Numbered from the stretch's first letter, positions 26,773 through 37,068 are shown. The stretch: DNA of 64,000 bases from Ww85 sp963745765 (GCA_963745765.1 CAVUYQ010000032.1:1-64000), one strand, 5' to 3'. Notes: a model not told the origin generated them from the sequence alone. Numbers and translations are program-made.

Positions 26773-27509
26773 GCCTTCCCTCCCGTAGCTGCAAGAATCT
26801 CGGCAATGTGTTTGACCTGCACCGATTCACCCCGGCGCGACAGTCTCCCCTTTATATTCATCAGGCAGCTCATGTCACAGCCGGTTACATAGTCGGCACC
26901 GCTGGCCAGGATATCATCGACCTTTCTGTCAGCCATGGCGGCACTGATATCGGCATAATTAATACTGAAGGTGCCGCCGAATCCGCAACACACATCATGA
27001 TCGTTCATTTCGATAAATTCCAGTCCGTCAACATGGCTAAGCAACCGTCGCGGCTGCTCTTCGACCCCGAGACCGCGAAGCAGATGGCAGGAGTCATGAT
27101 AGGTGACCCGGGCCGGAAACCTGGCTTTGACATCGTCTACACCAAGAACATCGACCAGATATTCACTGAACTCGTAACAACGCGAGGCCACCGCCTTGAC
27201 GCGCTTCTGCAGGCTCTGGTCATCGTTCTTGAACAGATCCGGATAATGATGCCTGACCATTTGCACACAGGACCCGGAAGGGCAGACAATCGCCTCGGAA
27301 TCACCAAACAGTTCAACAAACCTCAGAGCCGCGGCCTTGGCCTCTTTCTGATAGCCGCTGTTAAACGCCGGCTGGCCGCAACATGTCTGGCCATCAGGAT
27401 AGTCAAGGCTGACACCAAGACGCTCGAGAACGGTCACCATTGCCTCTCCCACGTCAGGAAAAAGCGAATCAACCAGACACTGGATAAAAAGTGATACTTG
27501 AGAACTCAT
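26769..27509 (-). CDS. lutA: Lactate utilization protein A (CCG domains)
   Basis: A protein of about 246 residues with two CCG cysteine domains: TCCGQPAFNSGY (with upstream FIQCLVDSL) and CHLLRGLG...CCGFGGTFSINYADISAAMA. These bind 4Fe-4S type clusters, as in glycolate oxidase GlcF and heterodisulfide reductase HdrB. I place the start at 27509 (MSSQVSLFIQC), behind AAGAAGG; an 18-residue longer frame exists but has no ribosome site. Confidence 0.92.
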   Translation of the reverse strand: MSSQVSLFIQCLVDSLFPDVGEAMVTVLERLGVSLDYPDGQTCCGQPAFNSGYQKEAKAAALRFVELFGDSEAIVCPSGSCVQMVRHHYPDLFKNDDQSLQKRVKAVASRCYEFSEYLVDVLGVDDVKARFPARVTYHDSCHLLRGLGVEEQPRRLLSHVDGLEFIEMNDHDVCCGFGGTFSINYADISAAMADRKVDDILASGADYVTGCDMSCLMNIKGRLSRRGESVQVKHIAEILAATGGKA

Positions 27510-27629
27510 CGAAAACCTTCTTGCTGATATTTTAGGCAGACACCTGCCTGTCCAGCCGTTCACGCACTTTTACGCAACCCGTCCACCTTCTCTCAGAAAT
27601 CCATGGGGAAAACGATAGCTTATATGCTT

Positions 27630-29312
27630 TTATTTATGCTTATCTGCAGGGAATCGGAGAATGGCACCCTTGTCGGCGGATTCGGCAAGTTGACTGTAGA
27701 GTCCCAGGTATCCCCGCGTATATTTTGGGGCGGGCCTGGTCCATTGTGCCAGTCGCCTGGCTATCTCCTCGCCGCTGAGATGCAGGTGCAGATCCCGGGA
27801 CGGAACATCAATGGTGATCTTATCGCCATCCTGAACAATCGCCAGCGGGCCGCCTTCGGCAGCTTCCGGCGAGATATGGCCGACAAAACAGCCATTGTTG
27901 GTTCCTGAAAAGCGCCCATCCGTAACCAACCCGGTTTTCAGGGCCAGGCCTCTTCCGTAAAGCAGTTTCATGGCCATATACATCTCACGCATGCCGGGAC
28001 CGCCTTTGGGGCCTTCATAGCGGATAACCACCACTTCGCCCTCTTTCACCTCTCCCTTCATGATGGCCTGGTTCGCCTCTTCCTCGGAATCGAAGCAATG
28101 TGCCAGACCGGTGAAGGTGAGCATATCAGGATGAATGGCTGCCGGTTTGGTAATGGCTGTATTGGGGGCCAGATTTCCCCTGAGCACGGCCAAGCCGCCT
28201 TCCTTGCTCCAGGGATCATTCAGAGGGCGTATGATAATACCGTCCGGCTCCGGTGCATCGGATACATTCTCGGCAACCGTTTTGGTGGTAACGGTCATGG
28301 CATCCTTGTTGAGCAGGGGCAGTATCTGCTTCATGACCGCAGGTACCCCGCCCGCTTCATGAAAATCGGGCACATTGGGCGCCGCAGCCGGATTCATCCT
28401 GGCCACCACCGGCGTTGTGCGGCTCAACTCCTCAAACCGGTCGAGATTCATCTCCAGTCCGGCTTCATAGGCTATGGCGGGCATATGCAGGGCGACGTTG
28501 GTCGAACCGCCAATAGCCGAATTGACCCGGATGGCGTTTTCAATACCCTTTTCGTTAATAATCTGCCGGGCAGTGATACCCTTTTCTATCAAGGTGACAA
28601 TCTGCCTCCCCGACGCCTGGGCGGCCCTGAGCCGGTCGGCATAGGTGGCCGGAATGGTGGCGCTGCCGGGCAAGCTGAGCCCGACAGCCTCGGCCAGGCA
28701 GCTCATGGTATTGGCGGTACCCAGAAACGAGCACGAGCCGCAGGTGGGGTTGGCCTTGTCTTCCAGCATCCGGTAGGTGGACTCGTCGATTTTTCCCGCT
28801 TTCATCATACCGAGGCTCTCGGTAATGGTGGTGGTATCGGCGGCCCGGCCGTCGAACATGCAGCCTCCCTCCATCGGCCCGCCAACCACCATGATCGCCG
28901 GCACATCAAGACGGGCGGCCGCCATCAGCATACCCGGCACAATCTTGTCGCAGGAGCCGAGAAGAACAAGACCATCCAAACGGTGGGCCTCTATCATCAT
29001 CTCGACAGTATTGGCTATCAGGTCCCGGCTGGGCAGGATGAAGTAGTTGCCCTTGTGCCCCTGGGCGATGCCGTCACAGGCCGCAGGAACCCCGAATTCC
29101 ACCGGCGTGCCTCCAGCCTGAAAGATACCCTGCTTAACGTATTCCGAAACGTGATTGAGATTGTAATGACCGGGCACGATACGGTTCCAGGAATTTGCGA
29201 TACCGATCATCGGCCGGTCCAGGTCATAGTCGCTGTAACCCATCGATTTGTACAGCGTCCGGTTCATGGACCATTCGGGCCGTGTCAGGATGTCTTTGCT
29301 TCTTCGAAACAT
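27630..29312 (-). CDS. IlvD/Edd-family dehydratase
   Basis: A 560-residue iron-sulfur dehydratase. Cluster cysteines: GSCDKIVPGML and NPTCGSCSFLGTANTM; Mg-binding and catalytic stretches GGSTNVALHMPAIA and GRFSGTNNGCFVGHISPEAAEGGP. The sequence alone resembles dihydroxy-acid dehydratase (ilvD). The neighbours (DapA-family lyase, AOR, TRAP uptake, GntR regulator) suggest instead a sugar-acid dehydratase giving a 2-keto-3-deoxy acid. No other valine/isoleucine gene is nearby. Both readings stay open. Confidence 0.85.
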   Translation of the reverse strand: MFRRSKDILTRPEWSMNRTLYKSMGYSDYDLDRPMIGIANSWNRIVPGHYNLNHVSEYVKQGIFQAGGTPVEFGVPAACDGIAQGHKGNYFILPSRDLIANTVEMMIEAHRLDGLVLLGSCDKIVPGMLMAAARLDVPAIMVVGGPMEGGCMFDGRAADTTTITESLGMMKAGKIDESTYRMLEDKANPTCGSCSFLGTANTMSCLAEAVGLSLPGSATIPATYADRLRAAQASGRQIVTLIEKGITARQIINEKGIENAIRVNSAIGGSTNVALHMPAIAYEAGLEMNLDRFEELSRTTPVVARMNPAAAPNVPDFHEAGGVPAVMKQILPLLNKDAMTVTTKTVAENVSDAPEPDGIIIRPLNDPWSKEGGLAVLRGNLAPNTAITKPAAIHPDMLTFTGLAHCFDSEEEANQAIMKGEVKEGEVVVIRYEGPKGGPGMREMYMAMKLLYGRGLALKTGLVTDGRFSGTNNGCFVGHISPEAAEGGPLAIVQDGDKITIDVPSRDLHLHLSGEEIARRLAQWTRPAPKYTRGYLGLYSQLAESADKGAILRFPADKHK

Positions 29313-29497
29313 GCGTTCATCTCCGATTGTTGTTTGTTAAACCGGAATTATCTGGTATTCACCGCTGGCTGCACGTTCCACCCCTGTCGATGGTGGATAC
29401 AAACCAGCACAGAAAATAACGCGCGGCTGATCCGGCAATGACTGACCGGAGCTGCTGCCGGGAATATACGGAGACAGGAATTGTTATCTCGTCGACG

Positions 29498-30418
29498 CTA
29501 GATGACCACGGTTTCGGCATACTTTTCGAGGAGCGGTTCCATCAGCATATGCAGTCGCGACCGTACCAGGTTGATCTGGTGCGCATCGGCGTGCGAAGGC
29601 GGAAGCAGCGGCGGCCCCATTTTGAACCCGCGCAGTTCCAGCGCAAGTTTGAATCCTATCGGGAAGGGAGCTGCGAACATGGTCCTGATAATCACCAGGA
29701 TGGAGCGCTGCAGTTCGAGGGCCGTTTTCAGGTCACCTTCCTTCCAGGCCTCGTAAATGCCGACCATGATCTCGGGCAGGATGCCGGCCGTTGCCGTCAT
29801 GCATCCTTCGGCCCCCATCAGCAGGCTTGCGAGCAGGTTTTCCTCACGCCCGGTCAGCATGGCGATATCTGCCCCGGCAATGGCGATCTTGTCCTTGAAG
29901 TGCATGAAATCAACCATGCTGCCGCTGGAATCCTTCATCCCGACAACGGAATCATAACGGACCAGCCGTTTGACCGTGTCGTAGTCCAGCGGCGAGGTGA
30001 AGAGCGGAATGTTGTAGAGAATGACCGGTACGCCGCTTTTCTCGATAATCGTTTCGAAGAACCGTTCGACCATGGCGCCGGCTGGTTTATAGAAATAAGG
30101 CGGGGTGACCACGACCGCGTCACAGCCGATTGAACCGGCATACTTCGCCAGCTTGACGCACTCGTCAGGAGTGGAGGCAACCACACCGGGGGTCACCGGG
30201 ATACGACCGTTGACCTGCTCGACAACGATCTTCATGCACCGGCATTTTTCCTCGAAATCCATGTGGATTCCTTCTCCACACGAGCTCACCGGGAAGATGC
30301 CATCCAGTTTACGTTCAATGCCGAATTCCAGCAGTTTTCTGAATTCGGCCTCGTTTACCCGATGATTCTCATCAAAGGGGGTCATTTGTGCAGGGTATAT
30401 GCCTTGTGGACGAAACAT
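29498..30418 (-). CDS. DapA/NAL-family aldolase or dehydratase
   Basis: A 306-residue class I lyase of the dihydrodipicolinate synthase/N-acetylneuraminate lyase superfamily. The Schiff-base Lys is in VVGMKDSSG, the catalytic Tyr in ILYNIPLF, and the substrate loop reads GIFPVSSCGEG (SSCGE instead of the GTTGE of true DapA), which argues against lysine synthesis. A 2-keto-3-deoxy-acid aldolase fits the operon. Start at 30418 (MFRPQGIYPAQ) behind AGGAG. Confidence 0.87.
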   Translation of the reverse strand: MFRPQGIYPAQMTPFDENHRVNEAEFRKLLEFGIERKLDGIFPVSSCGEGIHMDFEEKCRCMKIVVEQVNGRIPVTPGVVASTPDECVKLAKYAGSIGCDAVVVTPPYFYKPAGAMVERFFETIIEKSGVPVILYNIPLFTSPLDYDTVKRLVRYDSVVGMKDSSGSMVDFMHFKDKIAIAGADIAMLTGREENLLASLLMGAEGCMTATAGILPEIMVGIYEAWKEGDLKTALELQRSILVIIRTMFAAPFPIGFKLALELRGFKMGPPLLPPSHADAHQINLVRSRLHMLMEPLLEKYAETVVI

Positions 30419-30437
30419 ATCGTACGTTCTCCTTATT

Positions 30438-32277
30438 TTAGGGCCGTGTGGTCTCGAGGTTGTAAGGGATAGCAAGTTTTTCAAGCAGTTCAGGCGTGGG
30501 CTTGCCGTCTGCAGTCCAGCCGCGGATTTTGTAATAGGTTTTGATCAGCGGCAGCACATCGACGGTCTCGCCCTTGCAGGGACCATCGGGCAGCGGCTCT
30601 GTTTTAAAGCGCTCAGGAAGCGTGTCCCCGTCGGCGGTCAGTCCCTCGCGCAGATTGAACAGCCGCACGAGATTGTTTACCCGCTCGCCTGCCAGCAAGA
30701 GATTCATCGCATTACCGAAGGATTCGATACCGGTAAGTGACTGAAATAACGGCGCGATCTGTTCAAGCGTCAGGGTGAAGGCGGCAAAAAGGCAGAGCCC
30801 GCTGCAATTCACCAGACAATATAAGTCCTGCTGGGCCTTTACTATTTCAGGTTTAAACTCGGTGGTATGCAAGCCCAGTGGATTGTTCTGGTTCATGAGC
30901 TCTTCACCGATTGGCCATGCTCGCAGATGACAACCGCCCCGGTCGCTCGTCGCGTAAGCCAGGGCCATGCCCTTGCTCGCTCTCGGATCATAGGCAGGGA
31001 GTTCCAATCCCTTGACCTGGGCACCAAGTCCCTGTGCTCCGGGAATCAGTTCTTCAAGCTGCCTGACGCCCAGGCTCCATTCCCGCCCGGGACCCTCACG
31101 TTTGCCGATCAGATGGACAGCCTCGACAATGGCGGCGCTATTGCCCCAGGTAAGTTCGATGCCGGCGGTCTCGGCGACGGTGATAAGCTTGCGCTCATAA
31201 CAATCCATCAGAAAGCCGATGACGTTGCCGACCGATACCGCATCCAGCCCGTAGGCATCACACAGATGCTCAGCCTCGATGATAGTAGGGATATCGGTAT
31301 TACCGCAATGAGAACCGAAAGACCAGACCGTCTCGTACTCGGGACCTTCGGTGAAGGCACCCTTGAGCGGTCCCTCCTTGACCCGGGCAATCTTGCTGCA
31401 GCGGATAGTGCAGGAGAAACAGGCCCGATGCCGCTCGTAATACTTCCGTACATCATGTTCGTCAATCGGCTTTTCATCCAGGGTTGACTGATGAAAATTC
31501 TTAACCGGATGAATGCCGGTGTAATCCATCAGGGAGAGAATTACGTTGGTACCGAACTCAGGTTTTGCCGAACCGGTATCAGGAGCGTTGGCCAGTTCGT
31601 TGGTGGACTCGCGCACCATCCGGGAGAATTCCCGGACATTGGAAGCCATTACCGCACCCGTTCCATTCACGACCAGGGCCTTCAGCTTCTTTGCACCCAT
31701 TACCGCTCCCGCACCGCCGCGCCCAAAGGAGCGGTACTCCGTGAGCACGCCGGCCAGAGGCGACAAGAGTTCGCCGCTCTGCCCGATGCAGGCAATCCTG
31801 TGATCTATCGAGTAGGTCTCTTTGAGCAGCCGGTGCGTCTCTATCGTATCGACACCCCAGTATTCTTCAGCGGGAAGCAGTGAGGCGTTGCCGTTTTCGA
31901 TGAGCAGCATTACCGGTGACGGTGACGCACCGGTAATGATGACCGCATCATAGCCGGCATATTTCAGCTCCGGTCCGAGACTGCCGCCGGCGTTGGAATC
32001 AAGCCATAAACCGGTGGCGGGACTCTTGGTACAGAGCTCCATCCTGCCCGATGCCGGGGCTGATGTCCCGGTCAGCGGACCGGTGGCGAAAACCAGGATA
32101 TTGTCTGGGACCCAGCGGGTCGCAGCCGACCGGCAGCCGCTCGTATATGGTATGAATGCCAAACCCCTTACCGCCTACGTACTGCTCCGCCATGGTCCTG
32201 TCCAATTCGACAGTCTCGATGGCGCCTGAAGTCAGGTCCACTTCAAGTATTTTACCTGCATATCCATTCCACGCCAT
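30438..32277 (-). pseudogene. aor: Aldehyde:ferredoxin oxidoreductase (AOR), one frameshift
   Basis: Tungsten/molybdopterin enzyme oxidising aldehydes to acids with ferredoxin. The first part (MAWNGYAGKILEVDLTSG...EQYVGGKGFGI...GCDPLGP) is in one frame and the rest (DNILVFATGPLTGTSAPASGR to the end) in another. An extra C in the run near 32107 separates them; removing it gives GPDNILVFATGPL, the normal AOR sequence. Cluster cysteines CFSCTIRCSK and CLVNCSGLCLF are present, as is DAVSVGNVIGF. About 610 residues when joined. Either a sequence error or a fresh mutation. The partner ferredoxin is 3 bases upstream. Confidence 0.82.
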
Positions 32278-32280
32278 TGT

Positions 32281-32667
32281 TTATCTCCTTGAAATGGCCC
32301 CGGTGGGGCACGTTTTCGCACATGAATAATTTCCGTCGCAGGTGTCGCAGATATGGGGATTACCCGTTTCAGGATGCAGCCTGACGCCCCCGACAGGACA
32401 GGCATCAACACAGAGGCCGCATTGGGTGCACTTGTCTGCGAGCAGCACCACATGGTCTTCCCAGATGAGCGCATCCTCGGGACACGAATTGATGCAGAAC
32501 CTGTCCTTGCAGGGCAGGCATACATGGATACCGCCGATTTCAGGCCAGGCGTCCTCAATGTAGATTCGGGCCATCTTGGTACTCTGCACACCTGGATAAT
32601 GTGCGGCAGTGCAGGCCAGCATGCAGAGCCTGCAATTCGTACATTTGCCTTTTTTTAAGATAAACAT
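32281..32667 (-). CDS. 4Fe-4S ferredoxin, AOR electron partner
   Basis: A 128-residue polyferredoxin of the HycB/DmsB type. Cysteine groups: CTNCRLCMLAC, CLPCKDRFCINSCP, CTQCGLCVDACP and CDTCDGNYSCAKTCP, enough for up to four 4Fe-4S clusters. It lies directly before aor, with almost no gap, and probably receives electrons from aldehyde oxidation. Confidence 0.9.
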   Translation of the reverse strand: MFILKKGKCTNCRLCMLACTAAHYPGVQSTKMARIYIEDAWPEIGGIHVCLPCKDRFCINSCPEDALIWEDHVVLLADKCTQCGLCVDACPVGGVRLHPETGNPHICDTCDGNYSCAKTCPTGAISRR

Positions 32668-32753
32668 TGTCGATTCTCTCTTGATTTTACTGTAAATATT
32701 TTACACACCCGGCCATTACCCCGGTAACAGCGGGAACAAAAATGCGCCACCGC

Positions 32754-34046
32754 TTATAGAAAGCCGGTAAGTCTTGGAACAATAAGTACGATATCGGGTA
32801 TATAGGTAATGATGAGCAGCACGACTATTTCCATTGCCACAAAGGGCATGACCTTCAGAGCGATGCTCTCGTAGGAGGTTTTGGCAATCGGTGCCGCCGT
32901 AAACAGGCACACCCCCAGCGGCGGTGTGGTCAGGCCGATATTGACATTTACGATCATGATCAGCGCAAAATGCAGCGGATGCACGCCGTATTTTACGGCG
33001 AGAGGGAGCAGGATAGGCGCCAGGAGGATGATATTCGCGCCGGTTTCCATGATCATGCCCATGAACAGCAGGAACACATTCACCAGCAGAAGAAAAATGA
33101 TCTTGTTTTCCGTCAGCGACATCATGATATGGGCGATCTGGGCGGGGATCTGTTCTATGGTCAGGACCATGCCGAACAATTTGGCAGTAGCGATGATCAG
33201 CAGAATAACGGAAGATACAATGGCGCATTCAAGCAGACTTTCAAGGATATCCTTGACACTCAGGCTGCGATAGATAACGATACCGACCAGCAGGGCATAT
33301 CCGCAGGCAAGAGACGCCGCTTCAGTTGCGGTAAATTGGCCGCTCAGTATGCCGCCGATTATGATGATCGGCATGATCAGACCGATAATCGCACTTTTGG
33401 TTCTGCGAAGGATTTCCTTTCCCGGGATCGCTTCGGTTCGGCGGGGATGTTTCTCCTTTATCGCGTAGTACAATGCGATAATCATCAGTCCGAGTCCGAT
33501 CAACACACCGGGTACGAATCCGGCCATGAACAGAGCCCCGATTGATTCTCCGGTGATGGTCCCGTAAATGACCATGATGATGCTGGGCGGAATAATCGGC
33601 CCGATGATAGAGGATGCGGTGGTCACCGCGGCAGCGTAAGCCGCGGTGTACCCTTCCTTTTTCATGGCCGGGATCAGGATCGAGCCGATGGCCGCTGTAT
33701 CCGCAACCGCGGCGCCGGTCAATCCGGCAAACAGGATACTCACCACAATGTTGACCTGGGCCAGGGCTCCCGGCAGCCTGCCGACGAGAACCTGCACAAA
33801 ATTGACCAGATCCTTGGTGATGCCGGTGCGGTTCATCAACTGTCCGGCAAGGATGAAGAACGGGATAGCCAGCAGCACGAAACTGTCGACGCCGTTATAG
33901 AGCACCTGACCGATGATCGTAATGGGAATGTTGCTGAAAACCACAAAATAAAGGATCGATCCGATACCGAACACAAACGCAATCGGGATTCCCATTGCCA
34001 TTGTCACGATAAATACGATTATCAGTACAGCCAACGTCATAACCAA
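32754..34046 (-). CDS. dctM: TRAP transporter large permease DctM
   Basis: A 430-residue inner-membrane protein with about 12 hydrophobic segments and the TRAP-M patterns MGIPIAFVFGIGS, GLTGAAVADTAAIGSILIPAM, SSIIGPIIPPSIIMVIYG and MGMIMETGANIILLAPILLP. It couples sodium entry to import of an organic acid delivered by DctP. It follows dctQ after 15 bases. Confidence 0.93.
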   Translation of the reverse strand: MVMTLAVLIIVFIVTMAMGIPIAFVFGIGSILYFVVFSNIPITIIGQVLYNGVDSFVLLAIPFFILAGQLMNRTGITKDLVNFVQVLVGRLPGALAQVNIVVSILFAGLTGAAVADTAAIGSILIPAMKKEGYTAAYAAAVTTASSIIGPIIPPSIIMVIYGTITGESIGALFMAGFVPGVLIGLGLMIIALYYAIKEKHPRRTEAIPGKEILRRTKSAIIGLIMPIIIIGGILSGQFTATEAASLACGYALLVGIVIYRSLSVKDILESLLECAIVSSVILLIIATAKLFGMVLTIEQIPAQIAHIMMSLTENKIIFLLLVNVFLLFMGMIMETGANIILLAPILLPLAVKYGVHPLHFALIMIVNVNIGLTTPPLGVCLFTAAPIAKTSYESIALKVMPFVAMEIVVLLIITYIPDIVLIVPRLTGFL

Positions 34047-34061
34047 ACTCCCTTCCTGTGC

Positions 34062-34575
34062 TTATTGACTGAGGAGAAATCCCCTCGGATCGTCGTTGCT
34101 GAATAGTCCGGCGGTAGAGTAGATTACATGAATGATCATCATCAGCGCTCCCAGCGGTATATGCAGTTTGACGTAGACAACCGATAACGGGATGATGTCG
34201 CCTGTCTGGTCAACAGCCTTCAGTGCCGCATCAAGACCGAACCAGAACATGAGCGCCAGAAAGGTGAGAACCAGGATATTTGAGAGAAGGATTATCGCCT
34301 TGACGAGCAGGGTATTGGGAATAGACTTCACGAGAACGGTAATTCCTATATGCGAGCCGCGTTTGAGGGCAACGCTTGCACTGATAAAGGCGATTCCGAC
34401 CAGGAGCCAGCGGGCGAATTCCTCACTCCAGGTCGGCGCCCGGCCGGCCATTCTCAAGAAAGACGCTTGCCAGCACCGTCACGGAGACGAGAAACGCATA
34501 AAGGATACTGATCCACACGGCAATGCGGTCTACCCGATCGCTTGCAACCCCAAGCCAGGACAACACTTTTGTCAT
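34062..34575 (-). pseudogene. dctQ: TRAP transporter small permease DctQ, frameshifted
   Basis: The N-terminal part (MTKVLSWLGVASDRVDRIAVWISILYAFLVSVTVLASVF) starts at 34575 and ends in a stop. An extra T near 34458 moves the frame; the rest (RMAGRAPTWSEEFARWLLVGIAF...GSHIGITVLV) is normal DctQ. Joined, it has four hydrophobic segments and family length. The conserved WSEEFARW helix is intact. Likely sequence error or recent mutation. Confidence 0.8.
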
Positions 34576-34602
34576 CGTTGCGACCCTCTTTCCCTGGAAT
34601 AA

Positions 34603-34636
34603 GAAGGAGGAGGAGCCTCACGGCTCCTCCTCCTTC
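34603..34636 (-). promoter_or_regulatory. Strong hairpin between dctP and dctQ
   Basis: GAAGGAGGAGGAGCC is followed after four bases by its exact complement GGCTCCTCCTCCTTC. There is no T-run after it on the minus strand. Such intercistronic hairpins stabilise the upstream binding-protein mRNA or reduce readthrough, giving more DctP than permease. Confidence 0.75.
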
Positions 34637-34657
34637 AGTTGCGATGAAACCTGTTAT

Positions 34658-35731
34658 CTACCTATAGCCAAGAGCGACTTCAGCCTCTTTTACCGCGGCC
34701 ATAAAACCGTCGACAGGTTCTGAACCAATCTCTCCTTTCAGCCACTCGATGACCGGAGGCTGGGCTTTATCCTGAAACATTTTTATCTGTGCCGCCGTCG
34801 GGGAATACACTTCCATGTTCGCCTTCAGAACGCCCAGGCCGATAACCTGGCTCAAAAAAGCCTCTGCCATCCGGTCGGCCCGCGCCCCGTGCAAACCGGC
34901 TATTCTCAGGATGTGCTGGTTCTCTTCCGAAAAACTGTTGAATGTGTCAGCGTTCATTATCAGCATGTTTTCGCTCCAGGTATGTCCATCGAGCGTCAGA
35001 TACTTCTGGACTTCGTAGAGCTTGCCAACAAAGGCGATGATGGAAATGGGATTTTCCTGACCGTCGATAACACCGGTCTGCAGGGAAGTATAAACTTCCG
35101 GCCAGGCAATCGGAATAGCCTTGGCGCCGAGCGCCTCAACGGTTTTTACGAAAACCGGCGACTGCATGACCCGAAACTTGATGCCTTCCATGTCTTTCGG
35201 TTCGTGTATCGGCCTGACATTGTTAGTGAAGTTACGTACACCGTTCTGGCCCATACCGAGGAAAACCAGGTTCGCTTTCTTCTCCATTTGGGCCATCAGG
35301 TCCTTCCAGTACTGGCTGTTATCAAACACCCACCAGGCAATTTCATCCGACTGGAAAACATAGGGAATATTGATCACCTGGAATTCCGGGAAAAACGGCC
35401 CCATGTTGCCGGTTTCAATACAGAGATCCAGCGTACCGGTCTTGGTCATCTCGGTTGATTCCTTGCTGCCGCCCATCTGACTTGACGGGAAGAGTTCAAT
35501 CATGATGGCACCGTTCGTCGCCGTTTCTACATAGCTTTTGAATATGAGGGCATAGGCATGTTCCGGTTCAGGAATCTTGGCCGTATCAGGCCAGGTAGGA
35601 TTGTCCGAATAGCCAAGCCGCAGCGTCACCGGTTCTTCAGGGGTTGGATTCAGTTTGGCGGCAAAAGCCTGCGATGCGCCCAAACTGACGATGGCCAGAA
35701 TTGCAAATAACAAACATGTTTTACGATACAT
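34658..35731 (-). CDS. dctP: TRAP transporter substrate-binding protein DctP
   Basis: A 357-residue periplasmic protein. Start at 35731 (MYRKTCLLFAILAIVSL), behind GAGGAGG, gives a clear signal peptide cut after AFA. The DctP signature is seen: NGAIMIELFPSSQMGGSKE, GIKFRVMQSPVFVKTVEALGAKAIPIAWPEVYTSLQTGVIDGQENPISII. The Arg in the KFRV segment is the usual carboxylate-binding residue, so the ligand is an organic or sugar acid. First gene of the catabolic block. Confidence 0.93.
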   Translation of the reverse strand: MYRKTCLLFAILAIVSLGASQAFAAKLNPTPEEPVTLRLGYSDNPTWPDTAKIPEPEHAYALIFKSYVETATNGAIMIELFPSSQMGGSKESTEMTKTGTLDLCIETGNMGPFFPEFQVINIPYVFQSDEIAWWVFDNSQYWKDLMAQMEKKANLVFLGMGQNGVRNFTNNVRPIHEPKDMEGIKFRVMQSPVFVKTVEALGAKAIPIAWPEVYTSLQTGVIDGQENPISIIAFVGKLYEVQKYLTLDGHTWSENMLIMNADTFNSFSEENQHILRIAGLHGARADRMAEAFLSQVIGLGVLKANMEVYSPTAAQIKMFQDKAQPPVIEWLKGEIGSEPVDGFMAAVKEAEVALGYR

Positions 35732-36277
35732 ACTCGTTTTCCTCCTCTGCTGATTTGTTGACACTCCGTTGATGTCCTCGACAGCATAGAAACGCTACCG
35801 TACGTGACCTCTGTTTTGCTGCGATACGCACTACCCTTCTTGCCGCCCCGGCTCCGTGTCCTGTTGGCCAGCCTTTCTATCGTCGCGTGGTCATGTAAGC
35901 GTCCCCACTGCCAGTGATGCGCCCCTTTCTGCCGAAGACGAGCAGGATAAAAGAAATAGCTATTGACACGGCTAAGGGGTTGTAATACGTATTATGATAG
36001 TACGCATCTTGTATGATGTACCTTTCGATGTCAAGTGGTTTTTTAATGTACTGCAAAAATGGCGTGTAAGCCAGTATGCTGACACAGCGACTACGAAAAA
36101 CGCACCCATCGAAAAGAATCGGCAGCGCCACTCTCGCCAACGAATACAAGTATTGCCGGTATGTTATTTACGGAAGAGGCTGACATCACAACTATCGTAA
36201 CCACCTTATGCGAAAGATATGGAGATCAATGATATTTTCCACCTTAATTGTACCATCACCTTGTCAAAGAGTTATCG
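35732..36277. promoter_or_regulatory. Divergent control region between dctP and the GntR gene
   Basis: About 550 bases without a gene. Near 35963 TTGACA is followed by the perfect palindrome AATACGTATT (35985-35994) and nearby GTA/TAC-rich sequence (CTTGTATGATGTAC, 36009-36022), which could be GntR/FadR-type operator or promoter parts. Exact promoter calls are not possible by eye. Confidence 0.45.
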
Positions 36278-36991
36278 ATGACCCAACTAAAATCTATTAG
36301 CCGTACGAGTATTCAGGATGAGGTTTTCAAGCAACTCATGGGCAAGATTACCAGTGGTGAATGGCCTCCTGGTGAAAAAATCCCATCGGAGAATCACCTT
36401 GCCAGACTACTTTCCGTGAGTCGCGTCACCATCCGGGCAGCAACGCAGCGACTGTCAGCCTTGGGACTTGTCAAGGTAAAACAGGGTGAAGGGACGTTTA
36501 TAGAAAAATATACGGCCAGTAACCATTTAAATTTACTCATCCCCCTGCTGGCAATTGAAAAAAATGATATCATGCATTTATTGCAGCTTCGTAAAATTCT
36601 CGAAGTGGGAATCATAGAAGTTGTGGCGAAAACCATTACCGACTCAGGCATAGCAAAACTGGAGACCATTTACGCAAAAATGAAGGCCAGCAAAGATAAC
36701 CGGGAGCTATTTGCAGAATACGACTCTCAGTTTCACCTCACCCTGGCGGATTTATCCGAAAACCCGCTTATTACGACCTGCTACACGGTGATATCTGATA
36801 TCTTCTTTTCCGCCATGAAACAGATTGCCCATATGATGGGCCCCGATGATGCCCTGCACTATCATCAGGAAATCTTGAACTCCTTGAGAATTGGTGATGG
36901 AAAAAAGGCGCAGAGTCTCATGCAGCGGCACATTGAACTAACCATAAGTGCTGTTTCAAAATCGATCAGCCGCCAGGGAGATGCAGGCTGA
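36278..36991 (+). CDS. FadR-type GntR regulator
   Basis: A 237-residue repressor-type regulator. Winged helix: DEVFKQLMGKITSGEWPPGEKIPSENHLARLLSVSRVTIRAATQRLSALGLVKVKQGEGTFI. The FCD ligand domain follows, with LLQLRKILEVGIIEVVAKTI and metal-site pieces DSQFHLTLADLSENP and HYHQEIL...LMQRHIEL. Divergent from the TRAP/AOR/dehydratase block, which it probably controls in response to the acid substrate. I use ATG 36278; a longer TTG-started frame is unlikely. Confidence 0.88.
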   Translation: MTQLKSISRTSIQDEVFKQLMGKITSGEWPPGEKIPSENHLARLLSVSRVTIRAATQRLSALGLVKVKQGEGTFIEKYTASNHLNLLIPLLAIEKNDIMHLLQLRKILEVGIIEVVAKTITDSGIAKLETIYAKMKASKDNRELFAEYDSQFHLTLADLSENPLITTCYTVISDIFFSAMKQIAHMMGPDDALHYHQEILNSLRIGDGKKAQSLMQRHIELTISAVSKSISRQGDAG

Positions 36992-37068
36992 TACATTCAG
37001 GACGATCCAATCCGCCGGGTATCTCACATTTCTGGGTATACCCTTTATATTCTATGCACAACATCTAA

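Noticed and set aside
25909..29441. Long plus-strand reading frames opposite lutB and ilvD
   Set aside because: They are mirror images of well-conserved minus-strand genes in GC-rich codon patterns and have no motifs of their own.
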